Made by a program: the position numbers and the translations under genes. Below are positions 8,228 to 14,926 of a DNA stretch of 25,599 bases, one piece after another. Source of the DNA: a virus. Below the pieces are notes generated by a model, which was not told the origin of the DNA, ran no database searches, and saw only the letters and a program-made list of their open reading frames with translations. The DNA is taken from positions 1-25,599 of the IMG/VR virus record IMGVR_UViG_3300034355_000185; one strand, written 5' to 3'. Numbering within the stretch: position 1 is the stretch's first letter; each line of letters opens with the position of its first letter.

Positions 8228-10609
8228 TTAAGTAAACGTAGCCGATTTCCACCCCCCATTGTATATGTATAACATATTATTTGTAGAGTCATATACAATA
8301 GGCAGTCTACCAGTATATGTCGTTGGGACGCCAGTAGGAGTTCCCGCGCACGACGGGATATACAAGAATCCATTAGTTGCGTTTGTCGCAATAGCTGCTG
8401 TATTAATAACAAAATTCTTATTTTGATCTATCCTGGCCGACTCGGAGCCATTTGTGTAAAACAAAAATGGATTAGAGTTAGCCGTTCCAATGGCACCTAA
8501 TGTTGATTGAGCAAGAATATCTACGGCTGCTCCGCTTTGTCTTTCAAATCTTGCATTAATATTAGATGAGGAGTTTACATAAAACTGAGTAAAAGAAAGT
8601 GCGTTTGCCCCAATACCAACACTTCCATTAAAAAATGACGTTCCCACTACTGCTAAATTGTTTGTTCCAAGTGTCGCGCCATTTATATTAAGACTAGTTC
8701 CTGTTGCAACTCCGAGAGATGGAGTTGTCAAAGAAGGAGATGTGCCAAGTACAATATTGCCAGATCCAGTAGTGGAATTTCCCAGAACGGTCATCGTTCC
8801 AGTCGTCGCCGGTATAGTTATAGTTGATGACCCAAGCGCACCAGTTGCAGGCGAAAGAGTAATGCTTCCAGATGTAGCATTGGCAAATGCAATGGTTCCT
8901 ACCGTCGTTCCGGCAACTCCAAGTGTTGGAGTGGCAGTAAACGCAGGAGTTGAGCCGGCAAGAACCCCACCCGCCAAGCCAGTAATTGAAATATCTCCGC
9001 TTGTTGCGTTGATAGAAAGCGGAGAAGTTGCTGTTGATACAAGAGTCCCGCTTGCAGTTGGCAGTGTTAGCGTCGGAGTTCCTGCAACAGCTTGCGCCGT
9101 TATTGTTGCCGTCCCGCTCGTCGCGCCCGTCAATGCTACAGAGCCAGTGGCGGAAGATGCAACGCCAAGCGTTAATGTGCTGGAAGAAAATGTAAGATTT
9201 GCGCTTTCCTGAAGAACGTTGCCCGCACCCTCAAAAAGCAGTCGTCCAGCCGTGCCATTTGTTATGGGCGTCGTGTTAACATCCAGGTCAATACCTAGTG
9301 CCGTTGGATTCGTCCATGAGGATACGCCCGAACCATTTGTGGTCAGTATATACCCATTAGTTCCCTTGTTGGGCGGTAGTGTGAGTGTCCATGCTTCCGT
9401 AGAAGAGTTAGATGAATTAACTGTTGTCGCGAAAGCCCCAGCAGCGGTATTGGCAAGGACAAGAGAACCTTGCGTGGTTTGCTGAACACCCAAGGTCGGA
9501 GAAGACGAAGCGGTAATAGCGCTCGCAGTAGCAGAGACTAAAACTGTGCCTGCCGCGGTCGTATTGGGATATGTTGCAGTTGTGGCAGTCCAATTTGTTC
9601 CATCAGCCCGAAGTATTGAACCCGTTCCGGTCGCAGTAGACGGGAATGTCGCCGTTGTCCACGAAGGAGCCGAATTAGCGCCGGATTGCAAATGCTGCCC
9701 AGCGGTGGCAGTGCCAGATAAAATAGCTCCAGCCGTGGCATTTGAATAAAAAATACCGCCATTAGAGGCAGTCAAATTTGCGTTTGTTCCACCATTTGCA
9801 AGCGGCAATATCCCTGTTACGCCAGCAGTTAGGCTAACCTGAGACCAGGATGATACGCCAGAACCATTTGTGGTAAGAACATAATTGCTCGTCCCGGCAG
9901 TGGTCGGAAGCGTCAGCGTCCAGGCTGCCGAAGAACTATTTGATGACTGAATTGTCGTAGAAAAAGCACCAGAAGCGGTGTTGCCCAACACAATAGAGCC
10001 TTGGGTCGTCTGCTGAGATCCGATAGTTAACGCTCCGGAGCCATTGGTTGTAATGGCTGAAATCTCACCAAAAGTGCCCGCGTTATCGTAAACAAGCCTA
10101 CCACTAACGCCACCCGTGATAGCCGTGGAATTAACGTCTATATCAATGCCAAGAGCAGTCGGATTAGTCCAGGCAGATACGCCAGATCCATTCGTAGTCA
10201 GAATAAAGCCGTTTGTTCCGGCATTCGGAGGAAGCGTAAATGTCCAGGCAACGCTTGATGAATTTGAGGATCTTAACGTTGTCTCGTACGCGCCAGCGGC
10301 AGTGTTGGAAAGAACAAGAGATCCTTGAATGCTCTGCTGCGTTCCAAGCGTAACAGCGCCATTGAAATCAACCGTTCCAGTAACAGCCAGCGCATTAGAG
10401 CCAATAGCAGCGCCACCAAGAGCCAGGCTCGTTCCGGTTGCAACGCCGATATTAGGCGTAACAAGCACTGGGCTATTAGAAGTATATGTTTTAATCTGAG
10501 AAGCAGTAACCCTTACCGGGCCAATACCTACCGTCTGAACGTCGGGAAATAAATCCGTATCGCTAATAGCAACGCCTGGGTTAAGCCCAGATATAGGTGT
10601 ATTGGCCAT
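8228..10609 (-). CDS. Large repetitive tail fibre protein
   Basis: 793 residues, Ser/Thr/Gly/Ala-rich and beta-like, with almost no charged residues over long stretches. Residues 1-42 are a docking-type leader (ISGLNPGVAISDTDLFPDVQ, then VRVTASQIKTYT). Three ~60-75 residue repeats occur at ~91-160, ~199-256 and ~375-450, each with QGS[LI]VLxNTAxGAF, AWTxTLP and TTNGSGVSSW. A GVTGILPLANGGT motif near 262-275 is frequent in phage tail fibres. A second duplicated pair is at ~51-85 and ~630-665 (GVATGTSL, then NALAV/NNLAV). The C-terminus (LPIVYDSTNNMLYIYNGGWKSA) resembles the end of many fibre shafts or knobs. Likely trimeric receptor-binding or side fibre. The start has only a weak AGG upstream. 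Confidence 0.83.
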   Translation of the reverse strand: MANTPISGLNPGVAISDTDLFPDVQTVGIGPVRVTASQIKTYTSNSPVLVTPNIGVATGTSLALGGAAIGSNALAVTGTVDFNGAVTLGTQQSIQGSLVLSNTAAGAYETTLRSSNSSSVAWTFTLPPNAGTNGFILTTNGSGVSAWTNPTALGIDIDVNSTAITGGVSGRLVYDNAGTFGEISAITTNGSGALTIGSQQTTQGSIVLGNTASGAFSTTIQSSNSSSAAWTLTLPTTAGTSNYVLTTNGSGVSSWSQVSLTAGVTGILPLANGGTNANLTASNGGIFYSNATAGAILSGTATAGQHLQSGANSAPSWTTATFPSTATGTGSILRADGTNWTATTATYPNTTAAGTVLVSATASAITASSSPTLGVQQTTQGSLVLANTAAGAFATTVNSSNSSTEAWTLTLPPNKGTNGYILTTNGSGVSSWTNPTALGIDLDVNTTPITNGTAGRLLFEGAGNVLQESANLTFSSSTLTLGVASSATGSVALTGATSGTATITAQAVAGTPTLTLPTASGTLVSTATSPLSINATSGDISITGLAGGVLAGSTPAFTATPTLGVAGTTVGTIAFANATSGSITLSPATGALGSSTITIPATTGTMTVLGNSTTGSGNIVLGTSPSLTTPSLGVATGTSLNINGATLGTNNLAVVGTSFFNGSVGIGANALSFTQFYVNSSSNINARFERQSGAAVDILAQSTLGAIGTANSNPFLFYTNGSESARIDQNKNFVINTAAIATNATNGFLYIPSCAGTPTGVPTTYTGRLPIVYDSTNNMLYIYNGGWKSATFT

Positions 10610-10615
10610 TATTTA

Positions 10616-11101
10616 TTAACCTATTTGAGCAACAGTTATAATAATTGAAGGTGAAGCAGGTTGATTTGGCGGGAAGGTTGATGAGCCTGTAATAGCAGCG
10701 ACAGAATCAAGTCTAACGCTTGTGGACTGCCCAGAAAACCACAATTCATAATAGTCACCCGCAGTTGTGCAGGGAAGACTAAGAGTAACTGCAACAATCA
10801 TGTTGTTATTTTTAGGAACAGTTAGATAAGTGTTAGAATTTGCTACGTCATCCCCATTTTTTCTAAACCATATTGAAGCTTCTTGATCAGATCCCGCCGT
10901 GCAAAACGCAACAGCGGAAATTGAAAATAAATAATTGCCTGTTTGCGGCAATATAATTTTTGTATTATCTCCAAGAGAAATGCCGGCTGAATTTATTGTT
11001 GTATTGAATGTGACGACTTGAGCCAATGCAGAATCAACAATCGCCTGATCAACAGATGATGAGAATGTTGCATGAGGATTTGGGGCAGTATTGTAAGACA
11101 T
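10616..11101 (-). CDS. C1q/TNF-like virion protein
   Basis: 161 residues from ATG 11101, which overlaps the previous stop by one base (TAATG); an upstream ATG would need a 40-base overlap and is less likely. Sequence features: ATFSSSVDQAIVDSALAQVVTFNT, GISLGDNTKIILPQTGNYLFSIS, SIWFRKNGDDVANS, a Tyr/Trp strand YYELWFSG and a terminal PSIIITVAQIG. These match the strand order of C1q-like jelly-roll domains, where 'Q..tG.Y.f..s' and the final hydrophobic strand are diagnostic. Probably a trimeric fibre tip or head decoration. It lies between two proteins with fibre-type leaders, suggesting a receptor-binding apparatus. Confidence 0.65.
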   Translation of the reverse strand: MSYNTAPNPHATFSSSVDQAIVDSALAQVVTFNTTINSAGISLGDNTKIILPQTGNYLFSISAVAFCTAGSDQEASIWFRKNGDDVANSNTYLTVPKNNNMIVAVTLSLPCTTAGDYYELWFSGQSTSVRLDSVAAITGSSTFPPNQPASPSIIITVAQIG

Positions 11102-11631
11102 TAGATAACCTTCCAATTTGCGCCATCGGAAATAATCCAAATAGCCCCATACTGAATTGATAATATGCGAGTTAATTCGCCATCAATTGTTTGAGATCCA
11201 TTGGCATCAATCGTAATAACACCAGTTCCACTATTCTTAATACAATATTGCTTTCCAGTAATACCAACTGCTGTCGGAAGGCTAACTGTAAATGTATTAG
11301 CGGTGCAATCAATTACAAAGTCACTTGAACTTGCAGTATATGTTCCTGTCTTAGAAACATAATTAGAAGAAACTGGGATGCCACCAATCTTGGAAACCGT
11401 AAGAGCGCCAGTTGATGTAACTAATGTAGCGTCTCCAGAAACATCAAATCCCCCAAAAGCGCCATTACTATTCCACTGGACTTGCCCGTCTGTTCCACCA
11501 GGGACATTAGTAAATGTCTTAATTTGATTTCCGCTGATCTTCACAGATGCTGATGACTGGACGCCATATAAAACCTCTGACCCTGTAAGAGTTGAAGCGG
11601 CAGGAAGTGAAGGAAGCTTTTGGTCAGCCAT
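11101..11631 (-). CDS. Short tail fibre-like protein with docking N-terminus
   Basis: 176 residues. Residues 1-42 read KLPSLPAASTLTGSEVLYGV, then SSASVKISGNQIKTFT, the same layout as the leader of the tail spike and the large fibre. Residues ~45-100 contain GTDGQVQWNSNGAFGG and a GDATLVTSTGALTVSKIGG block that is common in phage tail fibres. The C-terminal half (FVIDCTANTFTVSLPTA, CIKNSGTGVITIDANGSQTIDGE, then SDGANW) is a widespread fibre tip module. Short spacing to the preceding 62-residue gene and a one-base overlap with the next gene indicate operon coupling. Probably a fibre subunit or adaptor. Confidence 0.72.
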   Translation of the reverse strand: MADQKLPSLPAASTLTGSEVLYGVQSSASVKISGNQIKTFTNVPGGTDGQVQWNSNGAFGGFDVSGDATLVTSTGALTVSKIGGIPVSSNYVSKTGTYTASSSDFVIDCTANTFTVSLPTAVGITGKQYCIKNSGTGVITIDANGSQTIDGELTRILSIQYGAIWIISDGANWKVI

Positions 11632-11633
11632 GA

Positions 11634-11822
11634 TTATGCCTGCAATAAGAGATGACTATCATCCTGCAAAAGCAAGTATGAGCCGGATTCAAGCAATAGA
11701 GAGTTTGTCGGATTAGCAGCAGGGAAGCCATTGAAAGATAGCCCATTATCAGGAGATAATGCCGTAAGCGTAGAAAGATTATTTCCTGCGCTTAAGCCGT
11801 TTCCAGCAGATATACCAGACAT
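11634..11822 (-). CDS. Small virion-type protein with LLL repeats
   Basis: 62 residues. The N-terminal part repeats AGNxLSxxxxLSxxNGLSFNG-like units, and the C-terminus is an evident repeat: SLLLES, SYLLLQDD, SHLLLQA. The start overlaps the previous stop (TAATG). Short C-terminal LLLExxS repeats occur in small proteins near phage fibre and decoration genes, and look like a miniature beta-roll or beta-strand stack. No function is known to me; structural component is inferred from position only. Confidence 0.6.
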   Translation of the reverse strand: MSGISAGNGLSAGNNLSTLTALSPDNGLSFNGFPAANPTNSLLLESGSYLLLQDDSHLLLQA

Positions 11823-12472
11823 TAGATCGGTCCATTGCTGCTCTGGACGAATGTAGCCGTAACCGTTCCCGTTCCGCTATTGATAAGCACACGGGCATAT
11901 TTGGGCGCAAAAAGGAAATTACTCTGACGAGTTGCCGCAACAGCTACGACATTTAAATCTGAAGAGTTAACCCAGGTTACATTTTCAGCTGTTACAGGGC
12001 TAAATGGATCATTTGGATCATCGAGAGTAGCTTGAAGCGTATAGTTTACAGTTCCACTAACTGTAAGCTGGATTGAGATACTGCCTGGGGCAAAATCATC
12101 AAATCGCACCCAGCGAGATCCACCAATTCCATTAGTTCCGACAATAATGCCAGCTGCTGCATTAGAGCTTATCGTAACACGAGTAACAGTAAGAAAATCT
12201 AAATCTGTGTAAACAGTTGAAGCATTTGGCAAACTAACCGTGTCGGAGATTGTATTCCCATTAACATCTGTCCCGGTAATAATCATCGTCTTACCGGTTT
12301 CATTGCCAGCTGTAGTAACAAGCACTCGTCGAGCAGTTCCAAGTCTTGCAACGCCACTAGAGACAAGCGCGCCATTTAATGTCAAAGGGCCGGCCGAAGG
12401 AGTCTGCGATTCGCAAATACCATTATCATCAGCCGTGGCCAAAGGACCGGCAACTACCTGAATGCCTTGCAT
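11822..12472 (-). CDS. Beta-rich structural protein, unknown
   Basis: 216 residues. Composition is Val/Thr/Ser/Gly-rich with many short beta strands (SGVARLGTARRVLVTTAG, TMIITGTDVNGNTISDTVSLP, FLTVTRVTISSNAAAG, SISIQLTVSGTVNYTLQATLDDP). The TGTDVNGNTISDTV turn is typical of jelly-roll or Ig-like domains. The C-terminal half ends in KYARVLINSGTGTVTATFVQ, a pattern common in proteins that sit beside capsid decoration genes in podovirus-like genomes. AAGGAA lies seven bases before the ATG. The gene follows the small basic protein genes and precedes fibre genes; head or tail decoration role is inferred. Confidence 0.55.
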   Translation of the reverse strand: MQGIQVVAGPLATADDNGICESQTPSAGPLTLNGALVSSGVARLGTARRVLVTTAGNETGKTMIITGTDVNGNTISDTVSLPNASTVYTDLDFLTVTRVTISSNAAAGIIVGTNGIGGSRWVRFDDFAPGSISIQLTVSGTVNYTLQATLDDPNDPFSPVTAENVTWVNSSDLNVVAVAATRQSNFLFAPKYARVLINSGTGTVTATFVQSSNGPI

Positions 12473-12483
12473 GATAAAATTCC

Positions 12484-12741
12484 TTAGTAGCAGCCACCGC
12501 CAGCGCGAGGCTTCCGATCCAGTCTTTTAACTGAAATCGCGCCGTCAACCTGACCGCCATGGCGCTTATTGAGTTTTTTCAAAGTCAAAGCCAGATTTGC
12601 CCGCTTGGCAAGCGTCGGGTTTTCCGAATGCGAAGCCTTTTTAAGCTTGCCGGTCGGAATTGTTTCACCCTCTTTAACCTTCAGCGATTTACGCAACGCC
12701 CCAGGTTTTTTTATTGCTGACTGGATCCATTTCTCAGCCAT
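12484..12741 (-). CDS. Small basic phage protein with GG-V-KR-D motif
   Basis: 85 residues from ATG 12741, chosen for the GGAGG ribosome binding site five bases upstream; a longer frame would run through a terminator hairpin. The sequence MAEKWIQSAIKKPGALRKSL followed by GETIPTGKL is a recurrent phage short-protein motif (W-x-K/S-A-I-K-K-P-G-A-L), then a Leu/Lys-rich helix and a C-terminal GGQVDGAISVKRLDRKPRAGGG. That last block recurs in the 87-residue and 451-residue proteins nearby. Very basic (about one quarter Lys+Arg). Could bind DNA or an acidic virion surface. Function not known. Confidence 0.7.
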   Translation of the reverse strand: MAEKWIQSAIKKPGALRKSLKVKEGETIPTGKLKKASHSENPTLAKRANLALTLKKLNKRHGGQVDGAISVKRLDRKPRAGGGCY

Positions 12742-12751
12742 GACAACCTCC

Positions 12752-12778
12752 GAAAAGAAAGGCCCGCCGAAGCGGGCC
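12752..12778 (-). terminator. Rho-independent terminator with UUCG loop
   Basis: Seen on the minus strand: a perfect 7-bp GC stem GGCCCGC / GCGGGCC with a TTCG loop, followed by TTTCTTTTC. Lies between the stop at 12788 and the ATG at 12741, so it should end or attenuate transcripts from the capsid-side genes. Confidence 0.85.
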
Positions 12779-12787
12779 AATCCATAA

Positions 12788-13051
12788 TCAGTCAACCAGA
12801 TTGCGGCCCGGAGGATTGTGCGTCGTGGAGGCCGCATCCCAGCCCGCCGAGACCTTGCCGCCAGACTTGCGCGGCTTGCGGTCAGCGCGCTTCATGGCCA
12901 TTGGGCCACAAACCTTGCCGCCCTTCTTGCGCTTCTTGGCAGACTTCACAACTTCCGAATCTTCGCCGGCGTAAACATCGGACGGAGTCGGGTTGGCAAC
13001 CATCTTGCCCTGGGGCTCAACCGAGCCACCCTTCTTGTAATGAGCTTTCAT
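12788..13051 (-). CDS. Small basic GGK-repeat protein
   Basis: 87 residues from ATG 13051 with AAGGAG seven bases upstream. It contains GGS, KKRKKGGKVCGPMAMKRADRKPR and KSGGKVSAG, i.e. two GGKV units and a KR-x-DRKPR block shared with neighbours. Strongly basic, no cofactor motif, no membrane segment. The ribosome binding site lies in the 3' arm of a hairpin (see 13061-13080) whose 5' arm includes the upstream stop codon, suggesting coupling to translation of the beta-helix gene. Function unknown; virion-associated or DNA-binding by inference. Confidence 0.7.
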   Translation of the reverse strand: MKAHYKKGGSVEPQGKMVANPTPSDVYAGEDSEVVKSAKKRKKGGKVCGPMAMKRADRKPRKSGGKVSAGWDAASTTHNPPGRNLVD

Positions 13052-13060
13052 ATTCTATCT

Positions 13061-13080
13061 CCTTAATCTTTGGGATTAGG
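13061..13080 (-). promoter_or_regulatory. Hairpin over ribosome binding site and upstream stop
   Basis: On the minus strand CCTAATC (containing the TAA stop of the beta-helix gene) can pair with GATTAAGG (one bulge), which includes the AAGGAG ribosome binding site of the next gene. Ribosomes ending at the stop would open it, a typical translational-coupling arrangement. Inference from sequence only. Confidence 0.4.
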
Positions 13081-14134
13081 CCGGATTAACAGCAAGGGCC
13101 GTGGTAGCCGCAGTCGGAGCGCCACCGTCGATATACATCTGGCCGGCAGTCGTCGCATTCGCGAACAGATCCGTCGAACCAACAGCCGTCGAGTTCTTCA
13201 GGATGACAACGCCACCCGTCGAGGCAGCCAGATCGACAAGAGCCGTCTGGGCCGTTGAACCCGAGCCAACCGCGTTGATGAACGTGCAGCCATCAAACCG
13301 CTGCCAGCGATCCGCAGCCGCCGCAGCAGCCGTGTAGATCGTCCGAGAAGCAGCCGAAGCAGACGCCAGCGTGACCGGGAATACGCAACCAAGGAACGAG
13401 TTGCGAGCCGTGCCGTCCTTGAACTCAAGCGTGCGCGTAACGCCCGTCGTGCGCTGAACAGTATCAACGCCAACGGTGCAGTCCTGAAACACATGCTCGC
13501 CGCCGCCGGAAAGAACCAGCGAACGCGAAGCCGTGCCGCAAGCCGAAGCTGCGTCAGACTGACCAGCAAAATGGACGCTGGCGTAATAGTTGCGGTTGCC
13601 CTCGTCCTGCCAGGTAATCATACCGGCATTACCCGTCGAGAAGCCGCCCCAGATCTGGAAGTTCGCAAAGATACATCCAGAGCCAGTGACCTTCACAACC
13701 GGCGTCGAAGCAACCGGCTGACCATTAAGGAAGGTCGCAGCCGTATAGGTCGTCGGCGGAGCCATGCGCGCGCGATTGCTGATGCCGGTCGGAGAACCCT
13801 CGCCAATCAGGTGAAGAGCATTCTTCGCCCAAATAAGAGAGCCGCTCGTCGCAGCGCTGTTTGCCGCCTGCGCATTCGCAAGAGAAAGACGCGCCGTGCC
13901 GCTGGTCGCACCGTTGCCGATCAGGACAATAACGTCGTTATTGCCGTCAGCCGCAGCCTGATAGGCAGCATAAATCGTCTGGAAAGGCGTCTCGGGAGAC
14001 TGCCCATCATAGGCGTCAGAACCCGAAGCCGGGTTAACAAACCACCAGGTGCCAGTCAGCGGAATGCCGCCAACGCCACCAACGACCGGCACACCGAAAG
14101 AGGTAATGCCGTTGGGAAAATTGGTAAGTGCCAT
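13076..14134 (-). CDS. Beta-helix-like structural protein
   Basis: 352 residues. Begins with a short beta-rich MALTNFPNGITSFGVPVVGG leader, then GTWWFVNPASGSDAYDGQSPETPFQTI near residues 28-54, the G-S-D-x-x-D-G-x-(S/T)-P-x-x-P-F-x-T-I pattern of the N-terminus of right-handed beta-helix proteins (DUF1565/NosD-type). After that the sequence is rich in short V/I/G/N strands (IFANFQIWGG, NYYASVHF, HVFQDCTV, NSFLGCVF, DGCTFINA, GVVILKNSTA), consistent with beta-helix rungs. Proteins of this form are found just downstream of capsid genes in podovirus-like genomes and may decorate the head. GC-rich codon use, unlike the spike gene. Role inferred. Confidence 0.7.
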   Translation of the reverse strand: MALTNFPNGITSFGVPVVGGVGGIPLTGTWWFVNPASGSDAYDGQSPETPFQTIYAAYQAAADGNNDVIVLIGNGATSGTARLSLANAQAANSAATSGSLIWAKNALHLIGEGSPTGISNRARMAPPTTYTAATFLNGQPVASTPVVKVTGSGCIFANFQIWGGFSTGNAGMITWQDEGNRNYYASVHFAGQSDAASACGTASRSLVLSGGGEHVFQDCTVGVDTVQRTTGVTRTLEFKDGTARNSFLGCVFPVTLASASAASRTIYTAAAAAADRWQRFDGCTFINAVGSGSTAQTALVDLAASTGGVVILKNSTAVGSTDLFANATTAGQMYIDGGAPTAATTALAVNPA

Positions 14135-14159
14135 TATTCACATCCTTTGGGGTTGTGCG

Positions 14160-14804
14160 TTAAGCTGAATGCTTTTTGAGATACTCAGCACCAGCAAGTA
14201 AAACATCAATGTTATCTTTGGCTTGCCCAAGCATACTATTGCAGGCATAGCAAAGAAGTTCCCGAACAGCGCCAGTAGCATGACAGTGATCGACTGCTAG
14301 AACACGAATGTTCCCATGACGATCTTTATCAGTTTCCGGCTGATTGCAGATGGCGCATTTGCCATCCTGCTTCCGAAACATCTCGGCATATTCGCCAACA
14401 GACATTCCATAATAGCGCATCAAGCCATAGTGTCGTTGCTGATCCTTAGACATTTTATAGCGAGTAGAACCATCTTCTCTAACAACCCGCTCTGCCTTGT
14501 AATCAGCTAGCTTGATGTTTGATATCCGAAGATTTGTCGTGTCGCCATCAATGAAGAAGGTTGACCTATCTGGCCATTCGCCATGATGAAGCAACCATGC
14601 AAGCTGGGCTCCAGATAACTTTCGACCCTTATAAGTGATCGAAAAATAATCTTTGCCATTTTGCATACGCTGCCAAACGCCTGCTTTTTCTCCTGCCTTA
14701 GCTCTGGAGTTAATTGTCACCTTCCAGGTAAAAGAACCTGAATAGGCGTCATAACTCAAAACATTGGACAATTCTTCGAATGTCAGCTCTACATTTTTTA
14801 CCAT
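14160..14804 (-). CDS. HNH endonuclease of endonuclease VII type
   Basis: 214 residues from ATG 14804 with GGGAG seven bases upstream; longer in-frame reading would run into the promoter. The C-terminal residues ~145-210 hold C150AIC153, DHCHATG (residues 172-178) and C185YAC188, the zinc-binding and catalytic signature of the recombination endonuclease VII family (T4 gp49). The N-terminal ~100 residues (DAYSGSFTWKV, AQLAWLLHHGEWP) resemble an HNH_3-type leader domain found in homing endonucleases, so it may be a free-standing intron-like mobile nuclease rather than a packaging resolvase. It has a private promoter and palindrome upstream and is inserted between the major capsid gene and the beta-helix gene. 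Confidence 0.88.
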   Translation of the reverse strand: MVKNVELTFEELSNVLSYDAYSGSFTWKVTINSRAKAGEKAGVWQRMQNGKDYFSITYKGRKLSGAQLAWLLHHGEWPDRSTFFIDGDTTNLRISNIKLADYKAERVVREDGSTRYKMSKDQQRHYGLMRYYGMSVGEYAEMFRKQDGKCAICNQPETDKDRHGNIRVLAVDHCHATGAVRELLCYACNSMLGQAKDNIDVLLAGAEYLKKHSA

Positions 14805-14816
14805 CGCATATCTCCC

Positions 14817-14832
14817 AATCGTAGCTACGATT
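14817..14832. promoter_or_regulatory. 16-base perfect palindrome near +1 of the endonuclease promoter
   Basis: AATCGTAGCTACGATT is a perfect palindrome located at the predicted transcription start, between the -10 box and the ATG. It could be an operator for a dimeric repressor or a short 5' RNA hairpin. Directly visible; role inferred. Confidence 0.6.
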
Positions 14833-14837
14833 TGAAG

Positions 14838-14866
14838 ATTATACTTTGGCTTAATGATAATGTAAA
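14838..14866 (-). promoter_or_regulatory. Sigma70-type promoter for the endonuclease gene
   Basis: On the minus strand TTTACA (14866-14861; 5/6 match to -35) and TATAAT (14843-14838; exact -10) are separated by 17 bases. A 7-base inverted repeat, TTGGCTT / AAGCCAA (arms 14871-14865 and 14852-14846), overlaps the -35 box and spacer. It reads toward the HNH gene start 34 bases downstream. Confidence 0.8.
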
Positions 14867-14879
14867 GCCAACACCCGAA

Positions 14880-14921
14880 AATATTAAGTCGCTGCATTGT
14901 TGAATAAATACAGCGACTTAA
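14880..14921 (-). terminator. Hairpin after the major capsid gene, terminator-like
   Basis: Perfect 11-bp inverted repeat TTAAGTCGCTG / CAGCGACTTAA (14884-14894 and 14911-14921) with a 16-base loop, beginning 5 bases beyond the capsid stop codon and followed on the minus strand by TATTTTC. Moderately T-rich tail; could terminate or stabilise the capsid mRNA. Confidence 0.6.
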
Positions 14922-14926
14922 ATCAA

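Noticed and set aside
8211-8252. Longer start of the DUF7936-like gene
   Set aside because: Would overlap the fibre stop, lacks a ribosome site, while GGGAGGG precedes ATG 8210.
8658-9749. Plus-strand Val/Pro-rich frames opposite the large tail fibre
   Set aside because: Low-complexity mirror of the Thr/Gly/Ala-rich fibre; no start context and opposite to all other genes.
12742-12837. Longer start for the 85-residue protein
   Set aside because: Would place a strong terminator hairpin inside the coding region and overlap the preceding gene; GGAGG before ATG 12741 is better.
13493-14179. Long plus-strand open frame opposite the beta-helix gene
   Set aside because: Arg/Ala-rich product produced by the GC-rich antisense of a real gene, no ribosome site, no family pattern.
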